The notes under the pieces are model-generated. The model ran no database searches, was not told where the DNA came from, and worked only from the letters and a program-made list of their open reading frames with translations. This document shows positions 44,323 through 52,916 of a stretch of DNA of 64,000 nt, piece after piece. Both the position numbers and the translations under genes were made by a program. Every line of letters begins with the position of its first letter. Position 1 is the first letter of the stretch. The stretch is from Chitinophagales bacterium (GTDB taxonomy: Bacteria; Bacteroidota; Bacteroidia; Chitinophagales; Chitinophagaceae): NCBI GenBank assembly GCA_020636505.1, contig JACJXR010000003.1, forward strand, positions 186,001 through 250,000, written 5' to 3'.

Positions 44323-45159
44323 ATGTATAAGAGTTTACTTATTGTCCTAATAACTTTCTTTAGTTGTAGTGTACATGCCCAAATTAAGTGGGCTATGTTA
44401 AAAGGAGAAGCAAGTACAACAAATATAGTAAGAGGTACAAAGAATCAAACTCATCATAATAATACACCTGGGTTACGATTTAATAGTTTGACTTGGTACT
44501 TAGATGGTAAGTTATATCTGTACGGAGGACGAACATATCCCAATCATCAAGTTAGGGCTACTGATGACTTGTGGGTATATGATACAGTGTCGAATAATTG
44601 GACATGGATTAGTGGTACACAAGTAGCTAACCAAAGCCCAATTTATGGTACAAAGGGGATCGGCTCCATAAATAACTCTCCTGGATGTCGTGAAGGAAGT
44701 TCTACATGGGTGCATAACGGAAAATTATACCTGTATGGAGGTGAATATTCTAATGGTACATCCAGTGCTTATCATAATGATATATGGATGTTTGATCCAG
44801 TATCAAAATTATGGACATGGATAAATGGAAGTTTGACCAATACAAAAGCCAGATATGGAATACAAGGTATACCTGATACGCTGAATTCACCAGGAAGTCT
44901 AATCAACACAGTTGCTTGGAAGCATAACAATAGACTATATGTATATGGGGGGCAAGGTTATGATACTTCTACGTATGGTAACTTGAACGATATTTGGGAA
45001 TATAATTTAGCAAATAATTGTTGGACTTGGATAAAAGGTAGTGGTGAAGTTGGTGCGAACGGTATTTGGGGCACAAAAAATACCCCAAATAACTCAAACA
45101 TACCAAGATGTGTACCTGATAATATAGGTTGGTACCTAAATGGAAAAGTATATATATAG
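44323..45159 (+). CDS. Kelch-like secreted protein, N-terminal part (frame broken at a TA tract)
   Basis: 278 residues from the ATG at 44323, giving a signal peptide (MYKSLLIVLITFFSCSVHAQ); the in-frame start 15 codons earlier is less likely. The mature part holds the first three full kelch-like units and the start of another, each about 70 residues, with the scheme W-T-W-I-x-G ... YGTKGI ... NTPG ... W-x-x-NGKLYLYGG ... NDIWEYD. The frame stops with TAG inside a (TA)5 run, in the middle of a repeat unit (NGKVYI). The following frame continues exactly where it stops. It is therefore the front of a gene of about 1270 codons that is split, phase-variable or wrongly sequenced here. Confidence 0.8.
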   Translation: MYKSLLIVLITFFSCSVHAQIKWAMLKGEASTTNIVRGTKNQTHHNNTPGLRFNSLTWYLDGKLYLYGGRTYPNHQVRATDDLWVYDTVSNNWTWISGTQVANQSPIYGTKGIGSINNSPGCREGSSTWVHNGKLYLYGGEYSNGTSSAYHNDIWMFDPVSKLWTWINGSLTNTKARYGIQGIPDTLNSPGSLINTVAWKHNNRLYVYGGQGYDTSTYGNLNDIWEYNLANNCWTWIKGSGEVGANGIWGTKNTPNNSNIPRCVPDNIGWYLNGKVYI

Positions 45160-48115
45160 TTCTTATGGAGACTATATATGGCAATACAACCATACTACAA
45201 ATATTTGGACTTGGATAAAAGGTAAAAATTGGACAATCCCAATTGTCTATGGTCAAAAAGGTATTTCAGATAGTTCTAATACTCCTGGTAGCAGTAGGCA
45301 AGGGTCGTTAACTTGGGTAAGGAATGGTAAGTTGTATTTATATGGAGGACTAACATACAAACAATTCGACCCTACCCCATATTATAAAGAAGATCTTTGG
45401 ACGCTTGATACAAATAGTTTCAATTGGACATGGTTGGCAGGTGATTCTATTGCAAATAAGCTCCCAGTATATGGTGTAAAAGGTTATCCTCATTACAGTG
45501 TATGGCCTGGTCCAAGAAAATCGCCTTTGGTTTGGAAGGGTGCTGATAAGCTGTATGTATTTGGGAATTCAGTATCTGAAATTTCTTCAGATGCACTTTG
45601 GGAATATAATCATATAACAAGCTATTGGACTTGGAAAAAAGGGGAACACAATTCACATTCGTTAGATTATTACACATTTCCGTATGTATTTGATGAATTG
45701 AACGAGCCGCATCTAAGGCTACAAGCACTTGTATGGCAGATTAATGATACTGTCTATATGTACAGTGGAACCAGTGCTCATTATAATGATAACATATGGC
45801 AATATGATACTGAACGAAATTTATGGAGGGTTATAAAAGCACCTGAAAAGAAAGGTGTTGTATATGGTAAGAAAGGAATAGGGTCGTACGAAAATAGTCC
45901 AGGACATAAATATAATGCATGTTGCTGGCAAGACAGCAGGAAACTCTATCTATATGGTGGGGATGGGTCTACAACTGCAATGTGGGAATATGATATTTCA
46001 ACTAATAACTGGAGATATATCAAAGGCGATACGTTTAGTGCATATACAGTGTTCGGTATAAAAGGTATTTCGGATACATTGAATACACCAGGCAAAAGAA
46101 TAAGTGCCCAATATTGGACAACAAATGGAAAATTTTACTTGCTTGGAGGGTATGGTTTTGATAAAAATGGAGCATGGGGGCTTATGAATGACTTATGGGA
46201 GTATGACCCCAAAACCAATAATTGGAGATGGTTGACTGGAAGTAATATAAAAGAACAATATGGGTTATACGGAAATAAAGGTAGTTATAGTGCTAATAAT
46301 ACACCTGGTGCTAGAATTGGATCTGCTACCTGTGTGTATAATAATAAATTGTACTTATTCGGCGGCTTTGCTTATGTGACTACAAGTACAACCATAAATG
46401 ATATCAATAATAATGACTTTTGGGAATATGACCCAAGTGTTAATATGTGGAGATGGTTGACTGGAGATACTACCACGTATCCTCTTTCAAAATATGGTTC
46501 CAAAAATGTACTTGCTTCTGGTAATATTCCGGGATGTAGATCACATGCAACAATGGAATCTGTTAACGGCAAAATATATTTATTGGGTGGTAATGCAGCT
46601 AGTAGTACTGTTTGTTGTGGCATGACAAATGAAATGTGGATGTATGATCCTAACAGTGGGTATTGGGCTTGGGTGAATGGTGCGGATACCTTTTCTGAAC
46701 GCGGACGATATGGAATTAAAGGTGTATACGATTCAGCAAATGTCATTAGTGCAGGTATGCTAAGTGCATCTTGGGTGGTAAAAAACAGGTTGTATGTTTT
46801 AGGTGGAACCAGGCTTCTGACGAATGTGTTTACTGGGTTGCAGCTTACGTATAACAATAATGCTTTATGGGGGTGTGAAGTCTGTGATACTTTACAAAAC
46901 TGCTATTCAACTACTCCTTCAATAGATCTTGCTGACACGACTATCCTGTGTAATAACAAAACTTTGTATCTGAACGCAGGTAATATTGGTTGCAGGTATT
47001 TATGGAGTACAGGAGATACATCTCAATCAATAGGTGTTAGTATACCTGGTATTTGTTGGGTTAAAGTTACCAATCCTATAGGCTTGACTACGACGGACAC
47101 GACTACTGTCGTCACGGGTAGTACACCAATATTGAATTTAGGTACTGATACAAGTATTTGTGAAGGAGAAATGTTGTTATTAGATGCATATAATAAAAAT
47201 GCAAAATATTACTGGAATACAGGCGATACATCGCACAAGATTAATGTTGTATCAACACAGAGGTATATTGTTTGGGTGGTGTCTGCTAATATGTGTTATG
47301 GTAGTGATTCTATATATGTAGAAGTGAAATCTAACCCCAAAGTACCTCGGTTAGGTAGCAATAGCCCTGTTTGTGCAGGGGATAAATTAGTAGTTGTTGA
47401 TAGTAATAGCATTGTTGGTAATTTTAAAATTTATGGACCAAATAGTCTCGAAATACCAAGTAATATTTATACCAATTATAATGCCACGAGCTTGGATTCG
47501 GGTTTGTATTATATTGTTGATTCTTCAAATGGTTGTATAAGTACGGATACTACTTATGTACAAGTTTTTAGACGGTTCAATCCGATTGTCTCGATTACTA
47601 CTTCTCCAAGTGTAAACGTTTGGCCATTTGTAATGTTGACATTTAAGGCAAATGTTGATTATGATAGTGCGAATACAAACTACAAATGGTACCAAAATAA
47701 AAATGAATTAGCATCAGAAACACGCTCTACCTATAGTGCCATTGCTTATTCTGTTGTCAAGCATAATGATGTGATTTGTGTTGAGATAAAGAACCCTAGT
47801 AAATGTGCTTTAATCGATACCGCCAGCGATTGTGAACAACCCATTATAGTCAGATTATCTGTTGACGATAAGTTAACGCAAGAAAAAAGCATTGATGTCA
47901 GCCCAAATCCATTTCATGATCGCATTGACATAAACGGAACTATAGCCAATGCAATAATTGAATTGTATGATGTAATGGGTAGAAGGGTATACCGCTCCAT
48001 TGCAGATGGAAATACAAAATCAATCAATACCGGCTATTTGGCAAATGGTAATTATTACTTGAAGGTTACGCATTTAAATGCTGACCCGATTGTAATAAAG
48101 ATCGTAAAAGAGTAG
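45140..48115 (+). CDS. Kelch-like secreted protein, C-terminal part with Ig-like domains and T9SS sorting domain
   Basis: A 991-codon frame whose first ATG lies inside the preceding part (20-base overlap). It begins mid-repeat (YSSYGDYIWQYN) and has no signal peptide, so it would not be exported alone. It holds about eight more kelch-like units (ending WTWIKG, WTWLAG, WRYIKG, WRWLTG, WAWVNG and similar), two PKD/Ig-like adhesion domains (ILCNNKTLYLNAG ... YLWSTGDTSQS; SICEGEMLLLDAY ... YYWNTGDTSHK) and another beta domain. It ends with a T9SS type A sorting domain (VSPNPFHDRIDING ... VIKIVKE). One extra TA unit at 45149-45158 would join it in frame to the upstream part. The gene is visibly more AT-rich than its flanks. 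Confidence 0.8.
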   Translation: MEKYIYSSYGDYIWQYNHTTNIWTWIKGKNWTIPIVYGQKGISDSSNTPGSSRQGSLTWVRNGKLYLYGGLTYKQFDPTPYYKEDLWTLDTNSFNWTWLAGDSIANKLPVYGVKGYPHYSVWPGPRKSPLVWKGADKLYVFGNSVSEISSDALWEYNHITSYWTWKKGEHNSHSLDYYTFPYVFDELNEPHLRLQALVWQINDTVYMYSGTSAHYNDNIWQYDTERNLWRVIKAPEKKGVVYGKKGIGSYENSPGHKYNACCWQDSRKLYLYGGDGSTTAMWEYDISTNNWRYIKGDTFSAYTVFGIKGISDTLNTPGKRISAQYWTTNGKFYLLGGYGFDKNGAWGLMNDLWEYDPKTNNWRWLTGSNIKEQYGLYGNKGSYSANNTPGARIGSATCVYNNKLYLFGGFAYVTTSTTINDINNNDFWEYDPSVNMWRWLTGDTTTYPLSKYGSKNVLASGNIPGCRSHATMESVNGKIYLLGGNAASSTVCCGMTNEMWMYDPNSGYWAWVNGADTFSERGRYGIKGVYDSANVISAGMLSASWVVKNRLYVLGGTRLLTNVFTGLQLTYNNNALWGCEVCDTLQNCYSTTPSIDLADTTILCNNKTLYLNAGNIGCRYLWSTGDTSQSIGVSIPGICWVKVTNPIGLTTTDTTTVVTGSTPILNLGTDTSICEGEMLLLDAYNKNAKYYWNTGDTSHKINVVSTQRYIVWVVSANMCYGSDSIYVEVKSNPKVPRLGSNSPVCAGDKLVVVDSNSIVGNFKIYGPNSLEIPSNIYTNYNATSLDSGLYYIVDSSNGCISTDTTYVQVFRRFNPIVSITTSPSVNVWPFVMLTFKANVDYDSANTNYKWYQNKNELASETRSTYSAIAYSVVKHNDVICVEIKNPSKCALIDTASDCEQPIIVRLSVDDKLTQEKSIDVSPNPFHDRIDINGTIANAIIELYDVMGRRVYRSIADGNTKSINTGYLANGNYYLKVTHLNADPIVIKIVKE
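45149..45158 (+). repeat. (TA)5 dinucleotide tract at the kelch-gene frame break
   Basis: TATATATATA after a G. With five units the upper frame reads GTA TAT ATA TAG and stops. With six units it reads GTA TAT ATA TAT AGT TCT and enters the downstream frame without losing a residue of the repeat pattern. This is the classic form of a slipped-strand switch or an indel error. Confidence 0.85.
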
Positions 48116-49117
48116 CTACACCTCCTCGGCCACCAACTGCTTTTTCATATCGGGGTTGCCTTCTATATAGCCGAACACTTCTTTCTGCTTTTCGGTCAGC
48201 TCGCCCTGCTCGCGTATGAGTTGGGTCATTTCCTTAACCGTAAGTGTAGACTTATCGGGGCTCCAACCCGGTGCACCGAATATATAGTTGAGTTTGTCGC
48301 TCAGCGATTTTGCCTTGCGTACATCGTTGTAAATGTTCACAAACTCGTGTGTGATGATAACCACAGGATTAAAACTTTCAGGTGGCTTGGTAACACCGAA
48401 GTGGCGCTCTTGACCGTCGCGGCCATTGTGGAAAGTGCCGAACAGCTTGTCCCAGAATATGAATATACCCCCGAAGTTCTTATCCATATAGGCGAAGTTC
48501 TTGCTGTGGTGTATCTGGTGCAGTTGCGGTGTGTTGAATATCTTCTCGAACCATCCCAAGTGGGGTACCACCAAAGAGTGTAGCGTGAATTGGTAAACAG
48601 AGTTGATGGACATGGCCATGAACACCATTACAGGGTGGAAGCCGATGGCAGGCATCCAAAGCCAGTATATGGGCTTGATGAAAAATATGGTCCAACTGTT
48701 GCGGAACGATGTACCGAAGTTGAAGTACTCGGACGAGTGGTGGGGGATATGTGCCGCCCACAGTATACGCACGGTGTGTGCAAAGCGGTGGTGCCAATAG
48801 AAATTGAGGTCGTCTCCCAAAATGCAGAGTGCCCATACCCACCAAGATGCACCCAACCAGTTTTGACCGAACAGCGATGTGTAGTTCAGTGCTTCGCGCA
48901 TGGGCTTGAACAGCTCGAATATGAATGTGAATACGGCAAGCGTACCCGCCTTGGTGATTATTTGTACCAATACTGCACCCGTACCTACACCTGCACTGGC
49001 GGCAGAGTCTTTCCAATAGTAAGAATGCTTTTTCTCGCGTATGCTCATTATCACCTCGATGGTGATGATGATGATGGCCGCGGGAATAAAATAAGGGATA
49101 AAATATACTTCTTTCAT
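48116..49117 (-). CDS. Sterol desaturase / fatty acid hydroxylase superfamily protein
   Basis: A 333-residue multi-pass membrane di-iron enzyme. All three histidine clusters are present: HHRFAH (109-114), HIPHH (123-127) and HQIHH (200-204). About four to five hydrophobic segments lie before and between them. The C-terminal 70 residues form a soluble, charged helical tail. Substrate could be a fatty acid, carotenoid or sterol-like lipid; sequence does not decide. The ATG at 49117 is used rather than a TTG two codons upstream. It abuts the kelch-gene stop codon with no gap. Confidence 0.88.
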   Translation of the reverse strand: MKEVYFIPYFIPAAIIIITIEVIMSIREKKHSYYWKDSAASAGVGTGAVLVQIITKAGTLAVFTFIFELFKPMREALNYTSLFGQNWLGASWWVWALCILGDDLNFYWHHRFAHTVRILWAAHIPHHSSEYFNFGTSFRNSWTIFFIKPIYWLWMPAIGFHPVMVFMAMSINSVYQFTLHSLVVPHLGWFEKIFNTPQLHQIHHSKNFAYMDKNFGGIFIFWDKLFGTFHNGRDGQERHFGVTKPPESFNPVVIITHEFVNIYNDVRKAKSLSDKLNYIFGAPGWSPDKSTLTVKEMTQLIREQGELTEKQKEVFGYIEGNPDMKKQLVAEEV

Positions 49118-49228
49118 CTTCAACTTCTAATACGCTGCGCTAGTGTAACAAAATAATGACGGGCATGCAAGAAAAAACGGTAATAATTACGTTATAACAA
49201 CGATATGAGATGCAATATGTTGTATTCG

Positions 49229-49606
49229 TCAGCTTGTTTTGCGCATATATATGTACAGCAGTATCGCAACGATGATACCCGAAATAGTACCCGGTACAAG
49301 ATACCATAGTGTACACACGTTCAGTATCAGCAGGTATTTCTCCACCCCTGCCACGCCCATTGCAAAGCATGTGGTCAATATCAATCCTAACGCTCCCCAC
49401 AATAAGAATATGGTTTTCATCAACGTGCCTTCAGGGTCTATGCCAACGGCTGTTGCCACTTTGCTCCAAGGGCCAAGCTGCCCTGCATGCTCACCTGTTT
49501 TGGGACGAACGTAGTCACCTATTATCAAAGCACGAGACCCGTCGAATGTCATGAACCCGAAGTTGAGGACGGCCAATATGATGATGATCCATTTGAGTAT
49601 AAGCAT
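49229..49606 (-). CDS. Four-helix membrane protein of unknown function
   Basis: 125 residues from the ATG at 49606. Predicted membrane helices are at about 4-20, 65-85, 89-101 and 104-120. The loop after the first helix holds a motif-like GDYVRPKTGEHAGQLGPW that looks strongly constrained, but I do not recognise the family. A longer frame from 49672 would add 22 Cys/His-rich residues without sense. It lies between the desaturase and the DUF2202 gene. Confidence 0.6.
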   Translation of the reverse strand: MLILKWIIIILAVLNFGFMTFDGSRALIIGDYVRPKTGEHAGQLGPWSKVATAVGIDPEGTLMKTIFLLWGALGLILTTCFAMGVAGVEKYLLILNVCTLWYLVPGTISGIIVAILLYIYMRKTS

Positions 49607-49779
49607 GAGAGTAGTTTGATGCAAGACTAAGATAAAGAAACCGCAATGCCAACAGTATAAAATCATGTTCATGTCAAATCATGATAAAAATCATGTTATT
49701 GTGTAACCAAAGTAACCGTACAGGGAAAAAGCCGAGGGTACTTTTACAGTACATTCTTCACCGCTAAAATTTATAAGTT

Positions 49780-50430
49780 ATGAGAAAGTTACTATGGGCA
49801 ATTACGGTTTTCGGACTTACTGCCACACTCGGATTGACCTCTTGTAAAAAAGAGCAGAACAGCGTAACGCCAAGCAACGGCACCACAACAACACAACCTT
49901 CAACAGCCTCCGACTACGAGAAACAGGAGTTGGCCTATTTAAGGGAGGAAGAAAAAATGGCGAGGGATGTATACATCGCATTGTATACAAAATGGCCGAA
50001 CCTGAATTTCTTCTCAAACATCAGCAGCAGTGAGCAGAAGCATATGGATAAGGTGTTGCAGCTATTGAACACTTACGGTTTGCCTGACCCTGTCGGTACC
50101 AATGGAGTGGGTGTATTTGCGAATGCTGAGATACAAACCATGTACAACAGTTTGGTGGCAAAAGGTGAAGTGAGTGAGATAGAGGCAATAAAAGTGGGAT
50201 TGACCATTGAGGATGTGGATATATACGATATACAACAAGCGCTGACCAAGGTTGAGAAGCAGGATATAAAAACCGTATTCGGCAACCTGATGAAAGCAAG
50301 CAAGAACCATATGAGAGAGTTTCATGACCAACTGACAAGCAGAGGTGGTACATATACACCGCAATACATCTCTCAACAAGAGTATGACCAAATTGTGAAT
50401 AGCCCGAAGGAGCACGGCAGTGAAATGTAA
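49780..50430 (+). CDS. DUF2202 lipoprotein (ferritin-like fold)
   Basis: A 216-residue lipoprotein with lipobox LTSC (Cys22) after a short signal peptide, then a Thr/Ser-rich linker and a DUF2202 domain. The domain shows LREEEKMARDVYIALYTKWP, SSSEQKHMDKVLQLLNTYGLPDP, and ASKNHMREFHDQL. These Glu and His placements (EEEKMARD, EQKHMD, KNHMREF) follow the ferritin-like four-helix di-metal scheme. Function is not established; an envelope metal or stress role is plausible. A strong terminator follows. Confidence 0.88.
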   Translation: MRKLLWAITVFGLTATLGLTSCKKEQNSVTPSNGTTTTQPSTASDYEKQELAYLREEEKMARDVYIALYTKWPNLNFFSNISSSEQKHMDKVLQLLNTYGLPDPVGTNGVGVFANAEIQTMYNSLVAKGEVSEIEAIKVGLTIEDVDIYDIQQALTKVEKQDIKTVFGNLMKASKNHMREFHDQLTSRGGTYTPQYISQQEYDQIVNSPKEHGSEM

Positions 50431-50467
50431 GGATGGGCTAATGTGGAGATAGGAGTAGTATTTGAGA

Positions 50468-50487
50468 AGCGCCCCTTTTGGGGCGCT
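50468..50487 (+). terminator. Rho-independent terminator after the DUF2202 gene
   Basis: AGCGCCCC-TTTT-GGGGCGCT followed by TTTTATTATT, about 38 bases after the stop codon. It lies five bases from the stop of the convergent membrane-protein gene. Confidence 0.88.
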
Positions 50488-50492
50488 TTTTA

Positions 50493-52289
50493 TTATTCTT
50501 TGAAACTATATAGTACGATGTCGTCCAAAATAATGGGAACTTCACTTGCGGGATTCCATATCAATACTTCAATACGGTCGAAATCCTCACCAGGTATTTT
50601 GACATCGAAATAAACATCAGAGGTATTGAATGGTTTGGAAATAGAGTTTAGCTTTATAGATCGCTCTTTTACTGTTTTATTTTCTTTGGTGTTCTTAAAA
50701 TAAACAATGTAACTAAGCATTTTCCAGCGTGTCCATTCTATATTAAGCGGATGTGTTTTTATTTGTGCTCGTATCCAGTCGGCATCATCATCATTATTAT
50801 AAGGAATCGTCATTACAGGCCCGTACTCACGGTTCTTGTCAAAATACATTGATACATTTCCGTTGATAACGTGCTCACGGCTTTCCGTCGTGTCTTGCTC
50901 AAAATCATTTGTGTATATCACCTTCATATCTTCAGGTACACCGCCAAAATATTCATCTGTGTCCATGTAGCGTTCGTAATATTGAGGGACCTTGAACCTG
51001 CCGATGACATGCCAATAGTATGCACCGGTCATTGCTTCGGGATTGTACAATCCATCCTTTGCATGTGCTGAATAGGTGAACCAAATATTGATATAAGAAA
51101 ACAACAGTATAATTGTGAATGCTAACCATTTGATGAATTTTCGGCTTGCCAGCCATTCGATTAATGTGGCAAACGGTATTAAGATGATTGGGTAAGACTG
51201 TATCATGGCTCTGCCTCCTGTGCCTGCATACCACCATATATCCCAAGCTGACGTGATGTATAAGAAGATTGCAAAGAAGAACAGTATCATTACTTTGTTC
51301 TTACCATGCCTGATGAAAGGAATAACACCGATAAAAGAAAAGAATAGTAATGGCGTATACATCAACCAACCACTTTTGTAGCTGAACATATAGTTGTACG
51401 TATGCGGACTTGCGAAGGAAAAACCTTGGTCTTGGTAACTATATACAAATGGCTCTCCTGTAACATAGAGCCAGTATCCTATTTGTATGCCGAATACGAG
51501 TGTAGCACAAACTATTGTTACTAATATGTGTTTGTAGTGGTTGACAAAGAATTGAAACCTGTTTTTAAAGCTACTCAGTGATATGTTTTCCATACCCCAA
51601 AGCATGGGGATAAGAAAAGCGACTACTTCGGTTGGGCGTACTAAAATCGCTATCCCTATCAATAGCCCTACATAGGTTGCGTGTTTTATATTAGGGTGTT
51701 CATAAAACCTTTTTGTAGCCAATAGTAGGAGCACGTATATGGTGAACAGCCAGTTGTGTGTATATGCACCATTGAGTGCGCTATATGTCAGGTAATTTGT
51801 GCCTATCACAATTAGCAACAGCATTATTGCTGTAACAGTGTCACTATAATAGTAGAGTAGAAACTTTCGGTAATACCAAAGCCCGAGAAATGAAATCAAT
51901 AGACTGCCAAACTGTATGGCAAACTGGTATGGCTTACTAAATCCATCTGCAGGGTAGCCTATGATAGGTGCTACCATATGTGCCGCAAAGAACAAGGGAC
52001 TGTACAAAATTGCCATTCCTGATGAGTACTTATTCACAGCATGTCCTGTAACGGTATCTTTATAGGCAACCATCCCATCTGCAGCACTGTATATGTTAGA
52101 TAGGCTGTCCTTGAACTTTTGTTCTTTCAGGTCATGATAAATGAAAGTTGTCGGGAGATACCAGTAGTAGCCTGCCACATCCCAGACAATAGTAGCTTTG
52201 TCTCCTTCTTTGTCCCATGTAGGGTGGAGAATGAACGATGTGACAAAAAGGACTATAACAGAAAAGGCATAGGTTAAACGGGATAACAT
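50493..52289 (-). CDS. GT-C-like polytopic membrane protein, putative glycosyltransferase
   Basis: A 598-residue protein with about ten to twelve membrane helices in the first 410 residues and a soluble C-terminal region of about 170 residues. After the first helix, WDVAGYYWYLP carries Asp37 at the position of the catalytic acid in GT-C enzymes (ArnT, PMT and similar). The second loop has an EP-less QFAIQFGSLL segment instead of a clear second motif. It probably transfers a polyprenyl-linked sugar, but the family was not recognised with certainty. The DNA looks AT-richer than its neighbours. It stands between the DUF2202 and DUF1697 genes. Confidence 0.6.
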   Translation of the reverse strand: MLSRLTYAFSVIVLFVTSFILHPTWDKEGDKATIVWDVAGYYWYLPTTFIYHDLKEQKFKDSLSNIYSAADGMVAYKDTVTGHAVNKYSSGMAILYSPLFFAAHMVAPIIGYPADGFSKPYQFAIQFGSLLISFLGLWYYRKFLLYYYSDTVTAIMLLLIVIGTNYLTYSALNGAYTHNWLFTIYVLLLLATKRFYEHPNIKHATYVGLLIGIAILVRPTEVVAFLIPMLWGMENISLSSFKNRFQFFVNHYKHILVTIVCATLVFGIQIGYWLYVTGEPFVYSYQDQGFSFASPHTYNYMFSYKSGWLMYTPLLFFSFIGVIPFIRHGKNKVMILFFFAIFLYITSAWDIWWYAGTGGRAMIQSYPIILIPFATLIEWLASRKFIKWLAFTIILLFSYINIWFTYSAHAKDGLYNPEAMTGAYYWHVIGRFKVPQYYERYMDTDEYFGGVPEDMKVIYTNDFEQDTTESREHVINGNVSMYFDKNREYGPVMTIPYNNDDDADWIRAQIKTHPLNIEWTRWKMLSYIVYFKNTKENKTVKERSIKLNSISKPFNTSDVYFDVKIPGEDFDRIEVLIWNPASEVPIILDDIVLYSFKE

Positions 52290-52367
52290 TCTAGTTTGGG
52301 GTTTCTATTAGAACTAATGTCGGTTCTTAATTAGTATCGTGGTTTGGATTTATGACCTTGATATGAC

Positions 52368-52910
52368 TTATTGCCCATATAGGTCCAGCAACTTATGTAT
52401 TGTTTTTCTGTTTCGTGTGGTGCATTTCATTTTCAACTTCTTCTCAATGAACCCGGGTGTCATAATGGATTTTCCCTTGTCGCGATAGCGAAGTATGTAC
52501 AGGACTTTGCCCAATACTTTGAACGTGTCCACGTCACTGTTGTAAGTGTAAAGTTTTTCTACAAGCTCTTTTTCGGGTTCGCTTTGCAGAAAGCCGATAT
52601 ATATTACGGCATTACCATCGTCCTCGATTTTTTTGAAAGGGTCTTTTTTGATGACCTGTGCGAGTTCTTCCACAGTGTATACGAATGTCTCCACCTCGAA
52701 ACCCAACTCCTTTTCCAAATGGCTTTCTATTTTCTTGGCCAGCTTATCTGTATCGGTGGCCTTTGTTTCAAAGTATACATTCCCTGTTTGTATGTAAGAA
52801 GCGACGTTTTTAAAGCCCATGTCTGCAAACATGGTACGCAGGTGCTCCATCTTGATGATCTTACTACCCGAAACGTTTATCGCTCTGTGAAATGCTATAT
52901 AGTTGCCCAT
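52368..52910 (-). CDS. DUF1697 family protein
   Basis: A 180-residue soluble protein. The family pattern is clear: YIAFHRAINVSGSKIIKMEHLR at the start, then FADMGFKNVASYIQTGNVYFE and IESHLEKELGFEVETFVYT. The C-terminal SIMTPGFIEKKLKMKCTTRN matches the family's conserved TxRN end. No function is established for DUF1697. It lies six bases downstream of the PaaK-like ligase and is probably co-transcribed with it. Confidence 0.9.
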   Translation of the reverse strand: MGNYIAFHRAINVSGSKIIKMEHLRTMFADMGFKNVASYIQTGNVYFETKATDTDKLAKKIESHLEKELGFEVETFVYTVEELAQVIKKDPFKKIEDDGNAVIYIGFLQSEPEKELVEKLYTYNSDVDTFKVLGKVLYILRYRDKGKSIMTPGFIEKKLKMKCTTRNRKTIHKLLDLYGQ

Positions 52911-52916
52911 TATTCG

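Noticed and set aside
45140..45200. ATG at 45140 as an independent gene start for the second kelch part
   Set aside because: It lies mid-repeat within the first part, with no signal peptide although a T9SS sorting domain follows. A frame break explains it better.
44500..46900. Regularly spaced repeats considered as a CRISPR array
   Set aside because: Repeats are about 210 bases, diverged and in coding frame (kelch-like units); there are no short identical repeats with spacers.
48480..49156. Long open frames on both strands within the desaturase region
   Set aside because: The minus-strand frame with three histidine clusters is the real gene; the others are shadows of it.
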